A DNA stretch of 37,197 bases from Burkholderia multivorans (GTDB lineage Bacteria > Pseudomonadota > Gammaproteobacteria > Burkholderiales > Burkholderiaceae), in the NCBI RefSeq assembly GCF_010645215.1, contig NZ_JAAGNW010000027.1:12140-49336 (forward strand), written 5' to 3'. The position numbers and the translations under genes were made by a program. The notes under the pieces are model-generated. The model saw nothing but the letters and a program-made list of their open reading frames with translations. It was not told the DNA's origin and searched no databases. The first letter of the stretch is position 1, and each line of letters opens with the position of its first letter. This document shows positions 14,322 through 23,934 of this stretch, in pieces.

Positions 14322-17163
14322 GGTCATGCGGGTCTGCGTGGTGGGCCGAGGCAGGCGGGTCGAGCCGGCGCGCCGGGGCGGAATCGGGGTCGTCGTCCGC
14401 CGCGTCCGGCTCGGGCGGCGGCGTATCGACGGGCAAGGTGAACCAGAAGCGCGCGCCGACGACCTGGCCGTCCGGCGCGATGCGATTGAGCGCGCCGATC
14501 CGGCCGCCGTGCGCGTCGACGATGGCGCGGCAGATCGCGAGCCCGAGCCCGATGCCGGGCGTCGCCGACTCCTTCTCGCCGCGCGTGAATTTCTCGAAGA
14601 TGCGGGTTTCCATGCCGGCCGGCAAGCCCGGCCCGCGATCGTCGACATGCACGCGCACGAACGGCTGGCCGTCCTCGGTGATGCGTTCGGCGCCGATCTC
14701 GAGCGGCGAATCGAGCGGCGTGTACTTCGCCGCATTCTCGAACAGATTCGCGAACAGGCGCTCCATCAGCACCGCGTCCATCTGCAGGAGCGGCAGGTCG
14801 GCAGGCAGGCGCACCTGCGCGGGATGACGCGCGAGCACGCGCTTGCACGCGGCCAGCGCCGCGCCGATCGTCTCTTCGAGCAGCGACCACTGGCGCTTGA
14901 GCTGCAGGCTGCCGGCCTGGAGCCGCGCCATGTCGAGCAGGTTGGTGACGATGCCCGTCATGCGCAGCGCCTCGTCGTGGATCGACTCGACCAGTTCGTC
15001 CTCGCGCCCCGCGGCCGCGCCGCTGTCGCGCCCGGCCGCGCGCGCGTTCGCGAGCATCGACGACAGGCCCACGATCGCCGTGAGCGGCGTGCGCAGATCG
15101 TGCGAGATCGCCGACAGCAGCGAGTTGCGCAGCCGTTCCGACTCCATGCTGACGAGCGCGTCGCGCGCGATGTCGACGTAGTGCACGCGTTCGAGCGCGA
15201 GCGCGATCTGCGCGGCGAACGCATCGGGCATGCGCTCCTGCTCCGGCACCCCAAGCTCGCCCGTCTCCCTGGTCACCACCGCGAGCACGCCGCGGGTGCG
15301 CATCGGCGCTTTCAGCGGCAGGTACAGCGCGGCCGCCGCGGGCAGCGTGTCGGTGCCGCGTCCCGCCGGCTTCTGCTGGTCGTACACCCACTGGCCGACA
15401 TCGATGTCGGGCGACGCGCCGGTCAGTATCACCGCCTCGTCGGGTTCCTCGATCTTCTGCTGGACCTGATCCGTGCTGTCCGGCAGCAGCATCGCGACGC
15501 GCGCGCGGAACACTTCCGCCACGTGGCGGCTGCCGATCCCGACGATCTGCTCGGTGGTCAGCGCGGCCGCCAGCTCGCGCGCCATCGCGTACATCGCGCC
15601 CGTGCGCGCCTCGCGGCGCTGCGCGACGGTCGCCTCGCGGGTCAGGCTCGAGGTCAGATGGCTGATCACGAGCGAGGTCAGCAGCATGCCGAGGAAGGTC
15701 AGCACGTACTGCGTGTCCGACACCGTGAACGACATGCGCGGCGGCACGAAGAAGAAATCGAACGCGGCCACCGCCAGGAACGACAGCAGCACGCCCGGCC
15801 CGCGCCCGAGCCGCACCGCCGTGAACACGACGCCGAGCAGGTACAGCATCACCAGGTTGGTCAGGTCGAGGCGCTCGTGCAGCAGGCTCGCGACCACCGT
15901 GATCGCCGCGCAGATCGCGGCCGCGTAGCCATAGTGGCGCGGCGGCGAGCGATGGCCGGCGAGGCTCGCGAACGCATCGCGCCAGCCGCCCGGATGCGCG
16001 TCGGCGGCCGCCGCGCGCGGATCGTCGACCGCCGACGCGCGGATCAGCATCAGGTCGAGATCGCCCGCGCGCTCCGCGAGCCGTTCGCCGAACGGCCGCA
16101 CGATCCGGCGCGCGAAGCCGGTCTTCGGCGAGCCGCCCGCCACCACCTTCGAGACGTTGCGGACCTGCGCATAGCTGACCAGCATCGCCACCGCGTCGGC
16201 GCCCGCGAGCGTCGCCGTCTCGGCGCCCAGCTCGCTCGCGAGCCGCAGCGCGTCGAAGGTGCGCTGCCGCTTCGCGTCGGACAGCCGCTGCAGGCGCGGC
16301 GTCTCGACGTACACCGCGATCCAGTCCGCCTTCAGGCTCGCCGCGAGCCGCGCGGCCGCGCGCACCAGGGTCGGCGCCTCGGGGCCGGGGCCGACGCACA
16401 CGAGGAGCCGCTCGCGCGCCTGCCAGATGCGCTGGATCGAGCGATCCGCGCGGTATTCGCGCATCTGCGCGTCGACCCGGTCGGCGGTGCGCCGCAGCGC
16501 CAGCTCGCGCAGCGCGATCAGGTTGCCCTTGCGGAAGAAGTTGCGCACGGCCCGCTCGGCCTGCTGCGCCATGTAGACCTTGCCGTCGCGCATCCGCGCG
16601 AGCAGCTCCTCGGCCGGCAGGTCGACCAGCGTCACCTCGTCGGCCGCGTCGAACACCCGGTCCGGAACCGTTTCCCAGACGCGGATCCCGGTGATCGCGC
16701 CGACCACGTCGTTCAGGCTCTCCAGGTGCTGGACGTTGACCGTCGTATAGACGTCGATGCCCGCGTCGAGCAGTTCGTAGACATCCTGCCAGCGCTTCAG
16801 GTGGCGGGCGCCCGGCACGTTCGAATGCGCGAGTTCGTCGACGAGGATCAGCTGCGGCTTGCGCGCGAGCGCGGCGTCGAGGTCGAACTCGCCGAGCGTG
16901 CGGCCGCGATAGTCGATCTGGACGAGCGGCAGCACGTCGAGCCCGGCGAGCAGCGCGGCGGTCTCGCCGCGGCCGTGGGTCTCGACGATGCCGACCAGCA
17001 CGTCGACGCCCTCGCCGAGCCGCGCGCGGGCGGCCTGCAGCATCGCGTAGGTCTTGCCGACGCCCGCGGACGCGCCGAAGAAGATCTTCAGCGTGCCGCG
17101 CTGCTGTCGTTCCTCGTCGCGCTGCAGCTTGTCGAGAAGTTGGTCGGGATCGGGGCGGTTCAT
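14314..17163 (-). CDS. kdpD: KdpD sensor histidine kinase
   Basis: The 949-residue protein has the full KdpD architecture: N-terminal Walker A GASAGVGKT (30-38) and Walker B LVDELAH of the KdpD domain, a USP-like domain, four closely spaced membrane helices near the middle, a GAF domain, then H-box SHDLRTPL, N-box NLFENAAKYTP and G-box GIGLGLAICRAIVDAHGG. It senses low K+ or osmotic/ionic stress at the inner membrane and phosphorylates KdpE. Transcription from kdpC must pass a terminator-like hairpin (17218-17252) in the 133-base gap upstream, so kdpDE may be expressed below the level of the structural genes. Confidence 0.97.
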   Translation of the reverse strand: MNRPDPDQLLDKLQRDEERQQRGTLKIFFGASAGVGKTYAMLQAARARLGEGVDVLVGIVETHGRGETAALLAGLDVLPLVQIDYRGRTLGEFDLDAALARKPQLILVDELAHSNVPGARHLKRWQDVYELLDAGIDVYTTVNVQHLESLNDVVGAITGIRVWETVPDRVFDAADEVTLVDLPAEELLARMRDGKVYMAQQAERAVRNFFRKGNLIALRELALRRTADRVDAQMREYRADRSIQRIWQARERLLVCVGPGPEAPTLVRAAARLAASLKADWIAVYVETPRLQRLSDAKRQRTFDALRLASELGAETATLAGADAVAMLVSYAQVRNVSKVVAGGSPKTGFARRIVRPFGERLAERAGDLDLMLIRASAVDDPRAAAADAHPGGWRDAFASLAGHRSPPRHYGYAAAICAAITVVASLLHERLDLTNLVMLYLLGVVFTAVRLGRGPGVLLSFLAVAAFDFFFVPPRMSFTVSDTQYVLTFLGMLLTSLVISHLTSSLTREATVAQRREARTGAMYAMARELAAALTTEQIVGIGSRHVAEVFRARVAMLLPDSTDQVQQKIEEPDEAVILTGASPDIDVGQWVYDQQKPAGRGTDTLPAAAALYLPLKAPMRTRGVLAVVTRETGELGVPEQERMPDAFAAQIALALERVHYVDIARDALVSMESERLRNSLLSAISHDLRTPLTAIVGLSSMLANARAAGRDSGAAAGREDELVESIHDEALRMTGIVTNLLDMARLQAGSLQLKRQWSLLEETIGAALAACKRVLARHPAQVRLPADLPLLQMDAVLMERLFANLFENAAKYTPLDSPLEIGAERITEDGQPFVRVHVDDRGPGLPAGMETRIFEKFTRGEKESATPGIGLGLAICRAIVDAHGGRIGALNRIAPDGQVVGARFWFTLPVDTPPPEPDAADDDPDSAPARRLDPPASAHHADPHDHE

Positions 17164-17217
17164 GCGAAAGCGGAGTCTCCGGGCACGCGCTGGAACGCAT
17201 TGTCGTTCCAAATCGCC

Positions 17218-17252
17218 AAAAAGGGAAAGGCGGCGCCGGATCGGCGCCGCCT
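17218..17252 (-). terminator. Terminator/attenuator between kdpC and kdpD
   Basis: On the minus strand AGGCGGCGCC, a five-base loop and GGCGCCGCCT form a perfect 10-bp stem, followed by TTCCCTTTTT. The T-run is broken by CCC, which suggests partial termination that would let some transcripts read into kdpDE. Confidence 0.65.
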
Positions 17253-17296
17253 GCATCAGCACGGTCGGTCGGCGCGCTGCCGCGCGGCAAGCGGCC

Positions 17297-17869
17297 TCAG
17301 TGCGCGGCGTCCAGCGCGAGGTTCAGCTTCAGCACGTTCACGCGCGCCTCGCCGAGCACGCCGAACTGGCGGCCGCTGGTGTTCGCCGCGACGAGCTGCC
17401 GCACGGCGTCGGCCGGCAGCTTGCGCGCGCGGGCCACCCGCTCGACCTGGTAGTCAGCCGCGGCCGGGCTGATTTCCGGATCGAGGCCGCTGGCGGAAGC
17501 GGTCACGAGGTCGACCGGGACCGGTTTCGACAGATCGGTGCCGGCCGCCTTCAGCGCGTCGAGCCGGCCCTTGACCTGGTCGGACAGCGCCGGATTCAGC
17601 GGGCCGAGGTTCGAACCGCCGGAACCGGTGGCGTTATACGGCATCGGCGTGGTCGCCGACAGGCGGCCCCAGAAGTACTGCGGCGCGGCGAACTGCTGGC
17701 CGATCAGTGCGGAGCCGACCACCTTGCCGTTCTGTTCGATCAGGCTGCCGTTCGCCTGCGCGGGAAACACGGCCTGCCCGAACACGGTCATCACGGCCGG
17801 ATAGGCGAGGCCCGTGATGGCGACCAGCACGACGAACACGACGATGAGCGGACGAAAGAGCGATTTCAT
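17297..17869 (-). CDS. kdpC: KdpC, potassium-transporting ATPase subunit C
   Basis: The 190-residue protein has one N-terminal membrane helix ([20 protein letters not shown]) and a periplasmic domain with the family motifs [38 protein letters not shown] and [11 protein letters not shown]. It stabilises the KdpFABC complex and raises K+ affinity. It is 12 bases downstream of kdpB. Confidence 0.97.
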   Translation of the reverse strand: MKSLFRPLIVVFVVLVAITGLAYPAVMTVFGQAVFPAQANGSLIEQNGKVVGSALIGQQFAAPQYFWGRLSATTPMPYNATGSGGSNLGPLNPALSDQVKGRLDALKAAGTDLSKPVPVDLVTASASGLDPEISPAAADYQVERVARARKLPADAVRQLVAANTSGRQFGVLGEARVNVLKLNLALDAAH

Positions 17870-17881
17870 GACGGTATTCCT

Positions 17882-19978
17882 TTAAACCCAGCCGAAAGCG
17901 GCGAGCACGATGTCGATCAGCTTGATGCCGACGAACGGCACCAGGATCCCGCCGAGCCCGTAGACCAGCAGATTGCGGCGCAACAGCGACGCGGCGCCGA
18001 GCGCGCGATAGCGCACGCCCTTCAGCGCGAGCGGAATCAGCAGCACGATGATCAGCGCGTTGAAGATCACCGCCGACATGATCGCGGACGACGGCGTCGC
18101 CAGATGCATGACGTTGAGCGCGTTCAGCTGCGGATAGGTCGTCGCGAACGCAGCCGGAATGATCGCGAAGTACTTCGCGACGTCGTTCGCGATCGAGAAC
18201 GTGGTCAGCGAGCCGCGCGTCATCAGCATCTGCTTGCCGATCTCGACGATCTCGATCAGCTTGGTCGGGTTCGAGTCGAGATCGACCATGTTGCCCGCTT
18301 CCTTCGCCGCCTGCGTGCCGGTGTTCATCGCCACCGCGACGTCCGCCTGCGCGAGCGCCGGCGCGTCGTTGGTGCCGTCGCCCGTCATCGCGACGAGCCG
18401 CCCCGCCGACTGATGCTCGCGGATCGTCGCGAGCTTGGTCTCCGGCGTGGCCTCGGCCAGGAAGTCGTCGACCCCGGCCTCGGCGGCGATCGCGGCGGCG
18501 GTCAGGCGGTTGTCGCCCGTCACCATCACGGTCTTGATGCCCATCTTGCGCAGTTCGGCGAAACGTTCCTTGATGCCGCCCTTCACGATGTCCTTCAGCT
18601 CGATCACGCCGAGCACGCGCGCGCCGTGACCCGCCTCGCCCGTCTGCAGATCGGCCACCACGAGCGGCGTGCTGCCGCGCCGCGCGACGTCGTCGACCGC
18701 GCGCCGCACTTCGTCCGGGAAGCGGCCGCCGCGGCCCTCGACATAGCGCTTGATCGCATCGGCCGCGCCCTTGCGGATCTCGCGGCCGGGAAGATCGACG
18801 CCGCTCATGCGGGTCTGCGCGGAAAAGCCGAGGAAGGTGGCGTGCAGCGTGCCCATGTCGCGCTGGCGGATGTTGAAGCGCTCCTTCGCGAGCACCACGA
18901 TGCTGCGGCCTTCCGGCGTCTCGTCGGCCAGCGACGACAGCTGCGCGGCATCGGCCAGCGCTTCCTCCGTCACGCCGGGCGCCGGCACGAACAGCGAGGC
19001 CTGGCGGTTGCCGAGCGTGATCGTGCCGGTCTTGTCGAGCAGCAGCACGTCGACGTCGCCCGCCGCCTCGACCGCACGGCCCGAGGTGGCGATCACGTTG
19101 GCCTGCATCATGCGGCTCATGCCGGCCACGCCGATCGCGGACAACAGCCCGCCGATCGTGGTCGGGATCAGGCACACCAGCAGCGCGACGAGCGCGGTGA
19201 TGGTCACCACGTGGCCCGACTTCATCGCCTCGACCGAGAAGATCGAGAACGGCAGCAGCGTCGCGGTCGCGAGCAGCATCACGATGGTCAGCGCGACGAG
19301 CAGGATGGTCAGCGCGATCTCGTTCGGCGTCTTCTGGCGCTTCGCCCCTTCGACCATCGCGATCATGCGGTCGAGGAAGGCCTCGCCCGGGTTCGCCGTG
19401 ACCTTCACCACGATCCAGTCCGACAGCACGCGCGTGCCGCCCGTGACCGACGAGAAGTCGCCGCCCGACTCGCGGATCACCGGCGCGGATTCGCCCGTGA
19501 TCGCCGATTCGTCGACCGACGCGACGCCTTCGATCACCTCGCCGTCGGCCGGGATCGTGTCGCCGGTCTCGACCAGCACCACGTCGCCCTTGCGCAGGTC
19601 GCTCGCGGTCGTGATGCGGATCGGCGATTTCGGATGCGGCTCGTTGAGCTTCTTCGCCATCACATCCTTCTTCGCGCTGCGCAGCGAGGCGGCCTGCGCC
19701 TTCGAGCGCCCTTCCGCGATCGCCTCGGCGAAGTTCGCGAACAGCACGGTGAACCACAGCCACAGCGCGACCGCGAGGATGAAGCCCGCGGGCGCCTCGG
19801 CCTGGCCCACCAGCGCGGCGACCCACAGGATCGTGGTCAGGATGCTGCCGGCGTACACGCAGAACATCACCGGGTTGCGGAACTGCGTGCGCGGTGTGAG
19901 TTTCTTGAACGAATCCACGATCGCCGGGCGCACCAGCGCCGGGTCGAACATGGATCGCGTAGCGGAATGTTGATTCAT
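17882..19978 (-). CDS. kdpB: KdpB, potassium-transporting P-type ATPase subunit B
   Basis: The 698-residue P-type ATPase has the actuator loop TGESAP (161-166; Ser164 corresponds to the inhibitory phospho-Ser of E. coli), the phosphorylation motif DKTGT with Asp315, MVTGDN and the hinge [12 protein letters not shown]. It hydrolyses ATP and receives K+ through the tunnel from KdpA. The length fits the family (E. coli 682). It lies 54 bases behind kdpA. Confidence 0.98.
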   Translation of the reverse strand: MNQHSATRSMFDPALVRPAIVDSFKKLTPRTQFRNPVMFCVYAGSILTTILWVAALVGQAEAPAGFILAVALWLWFTVLFANFAEAIAEGRSKAQAASLRSAKKDVMAKKLNEPHPKSPIRITTASDLRKGDVVLVETGDTIPADGEVIEGVASVDESAITGESAPVIRESGGDFSSVTGGTRVLSDWIVVKVTANPGEAFLDRMIAMVEGAKRQKTPNEIALTILLVALTIVMLLATATLLPFSIFSVEAMKSGHVVTITALVALLVCLIPTTIGGLLSAIGVAGMSRMMQANVIATSGRAVEAAGDVDVLLLDKTGTITLGNRQASLFVPAPGVTEEALADAAQLSSLADETPEGRSIVVLAKERFNIRQRDMGTLHATFLGFSAQTRMSGVDLPGREIRKGAADAIKRYVEGRGGRFPDEVRRAVDDVARRGSTPLVVADLQTGEAGHGARVLGVIELKDIVKGGIKERFAELRKMGIKTVMVTGDNRLTAAAIAAEAGVDDFLAEATPETKLATIREHQSAGRLVAMTGDGTNDAPALAQADVAVAMNTGTQAAKEAGNMVDLDSNPTKLIEIVEIGKQMLMTRGSLTTFSIANDVAKYFAIIPAAFATTYPQLNALNVMHLATPSSAIMSAVIFNALIIVLLIPLALKGVRYRALGAASLLRRNLLVYGLGGILVPFVGIKLIDIVLAAFGWV

Positions 19979-20032
19979 TGCAATCCTCAGATGCCCATTT
20001 TCAGAGAGGCTCGTATCGTGGCTCCGGCCGGC

Positions 20033-21844
20033 TTACTGGCCGCCGCCGGTGAACAGCATCAGATGCTCGACGCCCGGGCCCAGCGCCAGCGCCGGCACGT
20101 AGGTCAGCGCGCCCACCAGCAGCACCGTGCCGAGCAGCAGCACGACGAACAGCGGGCCGTGGGTCGGCATCGTGCCGCTCGTCGCGGCGATCCGCTTCTT
20201 CGCGGCAAGCGAGCCGGCGATCGCGAGCACCGGGATGATCGTGCCGAAGCGGCCGAACCACATCGCGATCGCGGTCATCCAGTTGTAGAACGGCGTGCCC
20301 ACGGTCAGGCCCGCGAACGCGCTGCCGTTGTTGTTCGCGGCCGAGCTGAACGCGTACAGGATCTCCGAGAAGCCGTGCGGGCCAGGGTTCGCGATGCCGG
20401 CCTTGCCTGCCGCGCTGAGCACCGCGACCGAGGTGCCGACCAGCACGAGCAGCGGCGTCAGCAGCACGACGATCGACACCATCTTCATCTCGTACGACTC
20501 GATCTTCTTGCCGACGTACTCGGGCGTGCGGCCGATCATGAGGCCCGCGACGAACACCGCGAGCAGCGCGAACACCAGCATCCCGTACAAGCCGGAACCG
20601 ACGCCGCCGAAGATCACCTCGCCCAGCTGCATCAGCAGCATCGGCACGAGCCCGCCGACCGGCGTCAGCGAATCGCGCGTCGCGTTCACCGCGCCGCACG
20701 ACGCGGCCGTGGTCGCGACCACGAAGATCCCCGTCTGCGCGATGCCGAAGCGGGTTTCCTTGCCTTCCATGTTGCCGCCCGCCTGCAGCGCGCTCGCCGA
20801 CTGGTCGACGTGCAGCGCCGTCAGCATCGGGTTGCCGCCCTGCTCGGCGCTCACCTCGACGCCGATCGCGACCGTGAGCGCGACCGTCATCGCCGCGAGC
20901 ACCGCGATGCCCTGGCGGCGATCGCCGATCATGCGGCCGAACACGATGCACAGCGCGGCCGGGATGATCAGGATCGAGAAGATCTGCAGGAAGTTCGAGA
21001 ACGGCGTCGGGTTTTCATACGGATGCGCCGAGTTGCCGTTGAAGAAGCCGCCGCCGTTGGTGCCGAGCATCTTGATCGCTTCCTGCGAAGCGACCGGCCC
21101 CATCGCGAGCGTCTGCGACTTCACCTGGGTCGGCACCGTGACCGCATTGCCCTGCGCGTCCTTGACCGGGTTGCCCTGCGCGTCGAGCTTCGGCGCCGCA
21201 TAGGTGGTGGTCTGCAGGGTCGGCACGTCCTGGTAGGACTTCAGGTTCTGGATCACGCCCTGGCTCATCAGCAGCGCGGCGACCACGGCCGACATCGGCA
21301 CCAGCACGTACAGCGTGACGCGCGTGAGGTCGACCCAGAAGTTGCCGATGGTGCGCGCGGTATGGCGCGCGAAACCGCGGATCAGCGCGATCACGACGAC
21401 GATCCCGGTCGCGGCCGACAGGAAGTTCTGCACCGTCAGGCCGAGCATCTGCGTCAGGTAGCTGACCGTCTGCTCGGGCGTGTAGTCCTGCCAGTTGGTA
21501 TTGGTGACGAAGCTGATCGCGGTGTTGAACGCACCGTCGACCGTCATCGCGCCGAGCTGCTGCGGGTTGCCGGGCAGCCCGCCCTGCACGCGCAGCAAGC
21601 CGTAGAGGAACAGTACGCCGAGCACGTTGAACGCGATCGTCGCGACCGCGTACTGCTTCCACGTCATTTCCGCCTGCGGATCGACGCCCGCGACGCGATA
21701 GAGCGCGCGTTCGAGCGGGCCGAACACGCGATTCACGCGCGACGTGCCGTCCATCACGCGCGTCAGGTAACCGGCCACCGGTACGGCGGCGGCCAGCAGG
21801 ATCACGACGAACAGCGCCGCCTGGAACAGGTTGTTCGCATTCAT
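20033..21844 (-). CDS. kdpA: KdpA, potassium-transporting ATPase subunit A
   Basis: The 603-residue channel-like subunit has about ten membrane helices and four selectivity-filter-like loops, seen as [28 protein letters not shown] and NNNGSAFAG. It selects K+ from the periplasm. The ATG (21842-21844) overlaps the kdpF stop by ATGA. A stretch of repeated [15 protein letters not shown] near residues 220-235 in a periplasmic loop looks like a short local duplication. Confidence 0.98.
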   Translation of the reverse strand: MNANNLFQAALFVVILLAAAVPVAGYLTRVMDGTSRVNRVFGPLERALYRVAGVDPQAEMTWKQYAVATIAFNVLGVLFLYGLLRVQGGLPGNPQQLGAMTVDGAFNTAISFVTNTNWQDYTPEQTVSYLTQMLGLTVQNFLSAATGIVVVIALIRGFARHTARTIGNFWVDLTRVTLYVLVPMSAVVAALLMSQGVIQNLKSYQDVPTLQTTTYAAPKLDAQGNPVKDAQGNAVTVPTQVKSQTLAMGPVASQEAIKMLGTNGGGFFNGNSAHPYENPTPFSNFLQIFSILIIPAALCIVFGRMIGDRRQGIAVLAAMTVALTVAIGVEVSAEQGGNPMLTALHVDQSASALQAGGNMEGKETRFGIAQTGIFVVATTAASCGAVNATRDSLTPVGGLVPMLLMQLGEVIFGGVGSGLYGMLVFALLAVFVAGLMIGRTPEYVGKKIESYEMKMVSIVVLLTPLLVLVGTSVAVLSAAGKAGIANPGPHGFSEILYAFSSAANNNGSAFAGLTVGTPFYNWMTAIAMWFGRFGTIIPVLAIAGSLAAKKRIAATSGTMPTHGPLFVVLLLGTVLLVGALTYVPALALGPGVEHLMLFTGGGQ

Positions 21845-21933
21845 TCGATGTCCTCCGCGCGCAGCAGCGCATAGACGAGGTATGCGAACAACAGGGCGGT
21901 GGACGCCCCGGCCAACCACAGCATCCAGCTCAT
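21841..21933 (-). CDS. kdpF: KdpF, small membrane subunit of the Kdp ATPase
   Basis: The 30-residue peptide is a single membrane helix ([20 protein letters not shown]...) ending in ALLRAEDIE, the usual KdpF pattern. It stabilises the KdpABC complex. It overlaps kdpA by four bases and its ATG overlaps the stop of a preceding 35-residue frame, so the three are translationally chained. Confidence 0.92.
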   Translation of the reverse strand: MSWMLWLAGASTALLFAYLVYALLRAEDIE

Positions 21934-22037
21934 GAACGCCCCCCGCGACCGTATTGCGCAAGCTTTTCGCAGCCGGCGATCAACGCGAAGATCAGTGCCG
22001 CGAACAGCACCAACCCACCTACATACACCGCATCCAT
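21930..22037 (-). CDS. 35-residue single-helix protein ahead of kdpF
   Basis: A small frame starts at ATG 22035-22037 and ends in TGA overlapping the kdpF ATG. The peptide begins [20 protein letters not shown] and continues [15 protein letters not shown]: one hydrophobic helix and a short basic tail. GGAGAA stands about seven bases before its ATG, the best Shine-Dalgarno in this leader, which makes it the first cistron of the kdp operon. Its role is not known to me; membrane topology and position suggest an accessory subunit of the Kdp complex or a translational leader for kdpF. Confidence 0.72.
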   Translation of the reverse strand: MDAVYVGGLVLFAALIFALIAGCEKLAQYGRGGRS

Positions 22038-22115
22038 TTTTATGTTCTCCGTCTTCGGAATCAGACGGATAGAACGTTATGGGAATGCGTGTAAAGGACG
22101 GGTCAAAGGTCTGAC

Positions 22116-22139
22116 GGGGGGTGTAAAAAGCGTGTAAAC
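22116..22139 (-). promoter_or_regulatory. KdpE-like binding box upstream of the kdp operon
   Basis: The minus strand reads TTTACAC, GCT, TTTTACAC and then a C-run, a tandem TTTACAC arrangement that resembles the E. coli KdpE site (TTTATAC... TTTTACACCCC) as I recall it. It lies 80-100 bases before the first small ORF. Further TTTGACC (22107-22101) and TTTACA (22095-22090) downstream of the box are possible -35 elements; a clear -10 was not found, as expected for an activator-dependent promoter. Confidence 0.65.
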
Positions 22140-22203
22140 GACGCCGCCGGGGCAAGGCCCCGACGGGCGCGGCCGGCGCGCGGCGGCCGGCCGGAGGGGG
22201 CGC

Positions 22204-23178
22204 TCAGGGGACCAGGACGGTCGAGCCCGTGGTGCGTCGTGCTTCGAGATCCTCGTGTGCGCGCGCGACTTCGGCGAGCGGATAGCGCTGGCGGATGCTG
22301 GTCGCGACCCGGCCGGAACCGAGCACGTCGAACAGCTCGGCCGCGTTGCGTTCGAGATCGGCGCGCTTGCCGATGTACGAGAACAGCGTGGGGCGCGTGA
22401 AGAACAGCGAGCCGCGCGATGCGAACTCCTTCGAGTCGATCGGCGGCAGCGGGCCGGAGGCGTTGCCGAAGCTCACGAAGTAGCCGAGCGGTGCGAGGCT
22501 GTCGAGCGAACCGATGTAGGTGTCCTTGCCGATCGAGTCGTAGACCACCGGCACGCCCGCGCCGTTCGTCAGCTCGCGCACGCGCTGCGTGAAGTTCTCG
22601 CGGGTGTAGACGATCGGATGATCGCAGCCGTGCGCCTTCGCCAGTTCCGCCTTCTCGTCCGAACCGACCGTGCCGATCACCGTCGCGCCGAGCGCCTTCG
22701 CCCACTGGCAGACGAGCAGCCCGACGCCGCCCGCGGCTGCGTGGATCAGGATCGTGTCGCCCGCCTTCACCGGATAGGTGCGGCGCAGCAGGTAGTGCGC
22801 AGTCAGGCCTTGCAGCATCACCGACGCCGCGTCGTCGTAGCTGATCGCGTCGGGCAGCTTGACGAGCTTCTCGGCCGGCACCACACGCTCCTGCGCATAC
22901 GCGCCGGGCGGCTGGGTCACGTAGGCGACGCGATCGCCCGGGCGCAGCGCGGTGACGCCCGCGCCGACCGCCGTCACCTCGCCCGCCGCCTCCATCCCGA
23001 GGCCGCCGGGCAGCGGCTGCGGATAGAGACCGGTGCGGAAATAGACGTCGATGTAGTTGAGGCCGACCGCGTGGTGCTTCACGCGCACCTCGCCGGCTTG
23101 CGGCTCGCCGACCTCGACGTCGACCCACTTCATCACGTCCGGACCGCCCGGCTGGTCGTAGCGGATTGCTTTCGGCAT
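22204..23178 (-). CDS. qor: NADPH:quinone oxidoreductase (zeta-crystallin type)
   Basis: The 324-residue medium-chain reductase starts MPKAIRYDQPGGPDVMKWVDV, has the QOR motif GLNYIDVYFRTGLYP, GLGMEAAG, the Rossmann loop HAAAGGVG in the middle (IHAAAGGVGLLVCQWAKALGA) and a SFGNASGPLP segment, all typical of E. coli QorA. It carries no catalytic zinc ligands. It reduces quinones with NADPH in the cytoplasm. CAGGAG stands eight bases before the ATG. It is transcribed toward the kdp operon; a short 6-bp GC hairpin (22148-22162) lies in the gap. Confidence 0.94.
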   Translation of the reverse strand: MPKAIRYDQPGGPDVMKWVDVEVGEPQAGEVRVKHHAVGLNYIDVYFRTGLYPQPLPGGLGMEAAGEVTAVGAGVTALRPGDRVAYVTQPPGAYAQERVVPAEKLVKLPDAISYDDAASVMLQGLTAHYLLRRTYPVKAGDTILIHAAAGGVGLLVCQWAKALGATVIGTVGSDEKAELAKAHGCDHPIVYTRENFTQRVRELTNGAGVPVVYDSIGKDTYIGSLDSLAPLGYFVSFGNASGPLPPIDSKEFASRGSLFFTRPTLFSYIGKRADLERNAAELFDVLGSGRVATSIRQRYPLAEVARAHEDLEARRTTGSTVLVP

Positions 23179-23357
23179 GCGTCGTACTCCTGGGTTCGAT
23201 GTTCAGGGGAGATTCGGCCGTCTGGCGACGGAACGCATGATTCTCGCGCGTCGGCGGATTCCTTGCTGGCGCCGCCGCGCGACGCCGGCGATGCGCGCCG
23301 TCAAATAAATCGGACGAAAGGATAAAGACAGGCTCGTCGGCGCCGTTATGCTGGGAG

Positions 23358-23376
23358 TCGGTACGGGTCGTACCGA
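23358..23376. repeat. Perfect palindrome upstream of the secreted-protein gene
   Basis: TCGGTACG (23358-23365), GGT, CGTACCGA (23369-23376): an eight-plus-eight dyad 53 bases before the downstream ATG. A weak promoter (AAGACA 23325-23330, 16 bases, TATGCT 23347-23352) would start transcription just before it, so it could be an operator or a 5'-UTR hairpin. Confidence 0.5.
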
Positions 23377-23428
23377 TGTGCAAATGTGCCGTCCAGTCAA
23401 AATCCCAATCAAATCAAGGATCCGAGTC

Positions 23429-23845
23429 ATGCGCATTTCAACCGTTGCATCCCTCCTGCTTGCCCTTGTCTCCTACACCGCGCAAGCCGCGACCTCGATC
23501 ACGATCGAGGCGAAACAGAACTGCATCCAGAACGCGATCGTCCCGGGAGCGGCGTACGGCAATTCGGCGGCGTTCCAGCTCGCTCCCGGCCGTTACGTGA
23601 TGTCGCTGTCGACGAACAACATGAGCTGCTCGGGCGGCAACCTCGGGGGCGGCTGCCTGATCGACAGCGTGCATGTGGTGGGCGGCATGGCCACCGCGCG
23701 CTGGGGCGTGGCGGTGACCAAGCAGCCGACCATCGTCGACGTGGCCGCCGTCGGGAACGCCCTCACCCTCTGGGGCTTCATCACCGACGACATGTGCGCC
23801 GACAACACCGGGCAGGCCACCCTGCTGATCCAGACGGTCAACTGA
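23429..23845 (+). CDS. Small secreted protein of unknown function
   Basis: The 138-residue protein begins with a clear signal peptide (MRISTVASLLLALVSYTAQA, cut before ATS). The mature part has four Cys (in KQNCIQ, NMSCSGG, GGGCLID and DDMCADN), enough for two disulfides, and alternating hydrophobic strands that suggest a beta-sandwich. I do not recognise a family. AAGGA precedes the ATG by eight bases, so the upstream in-frame extension is not needed. It is divergent from qor and followed by the methylglyoxal synthase gene on the other strand. Confidence 0.8.
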   Translation: MRISTVASLLLALVSYTAQAATSITIEAKQNCIQNAIVPGAAYGNSAAFQLAPGRYVMSLSTNNMSCSGGNLGGGCLIDSVHVVGGMATARWGVAVTKQPTIVDVAAVGNALTLWGFITDDMCADNTGQATLLIQTVN

Positions 23846-23870
23846 TCCGGCGGCGGCGATTCGCCGCCCG

Positions 23871-23905
23871 AAAAAAGCGAACGACGGTCATGCGCCGTCG
23901 TTCGC
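23871..23905 (-). terminator. Rho-independent terminator of mgsA
   Basis: On the minus strand GCGAACGACGG and CCGTCGTTCGC form a perfect 11-bp stem (23905-23877, 7-base loop) followed at once by TTTTTT (23876-23871). It lies 29 bases after the mgsA stop. Confidence 0.9.
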
Positions 23906-23934
23906 CCCGCGCCCGCCGCAGCGGGCGCCCGACC

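Noticed and set aside
14065-21874. Very long open frames on the strand opposite kdpD, kdpB and kdpA
   Set aside because: They are Arg/His/Gln-rich, without family motifs, and mirror the G/C-biased codons of the kdp genes; typical shadow frames in high-GC DNA.
22148-22162. Short GC hairpin as terminator of the quinone oxidoreductase gene
   Set aside because: Only six base pairs and the nearest T-rich bases are about ten positions away, inside the KdpE-like box; kept only as a note.
23852-23868. Hairpin just after the secreted-protein stop as its plus-strand terminator
   Set aside because: The 7-bp stem is followed by CGAAAAAA, not a T-tract; the T-tract lies on the minus strand and belongs to the mgsA terminator.
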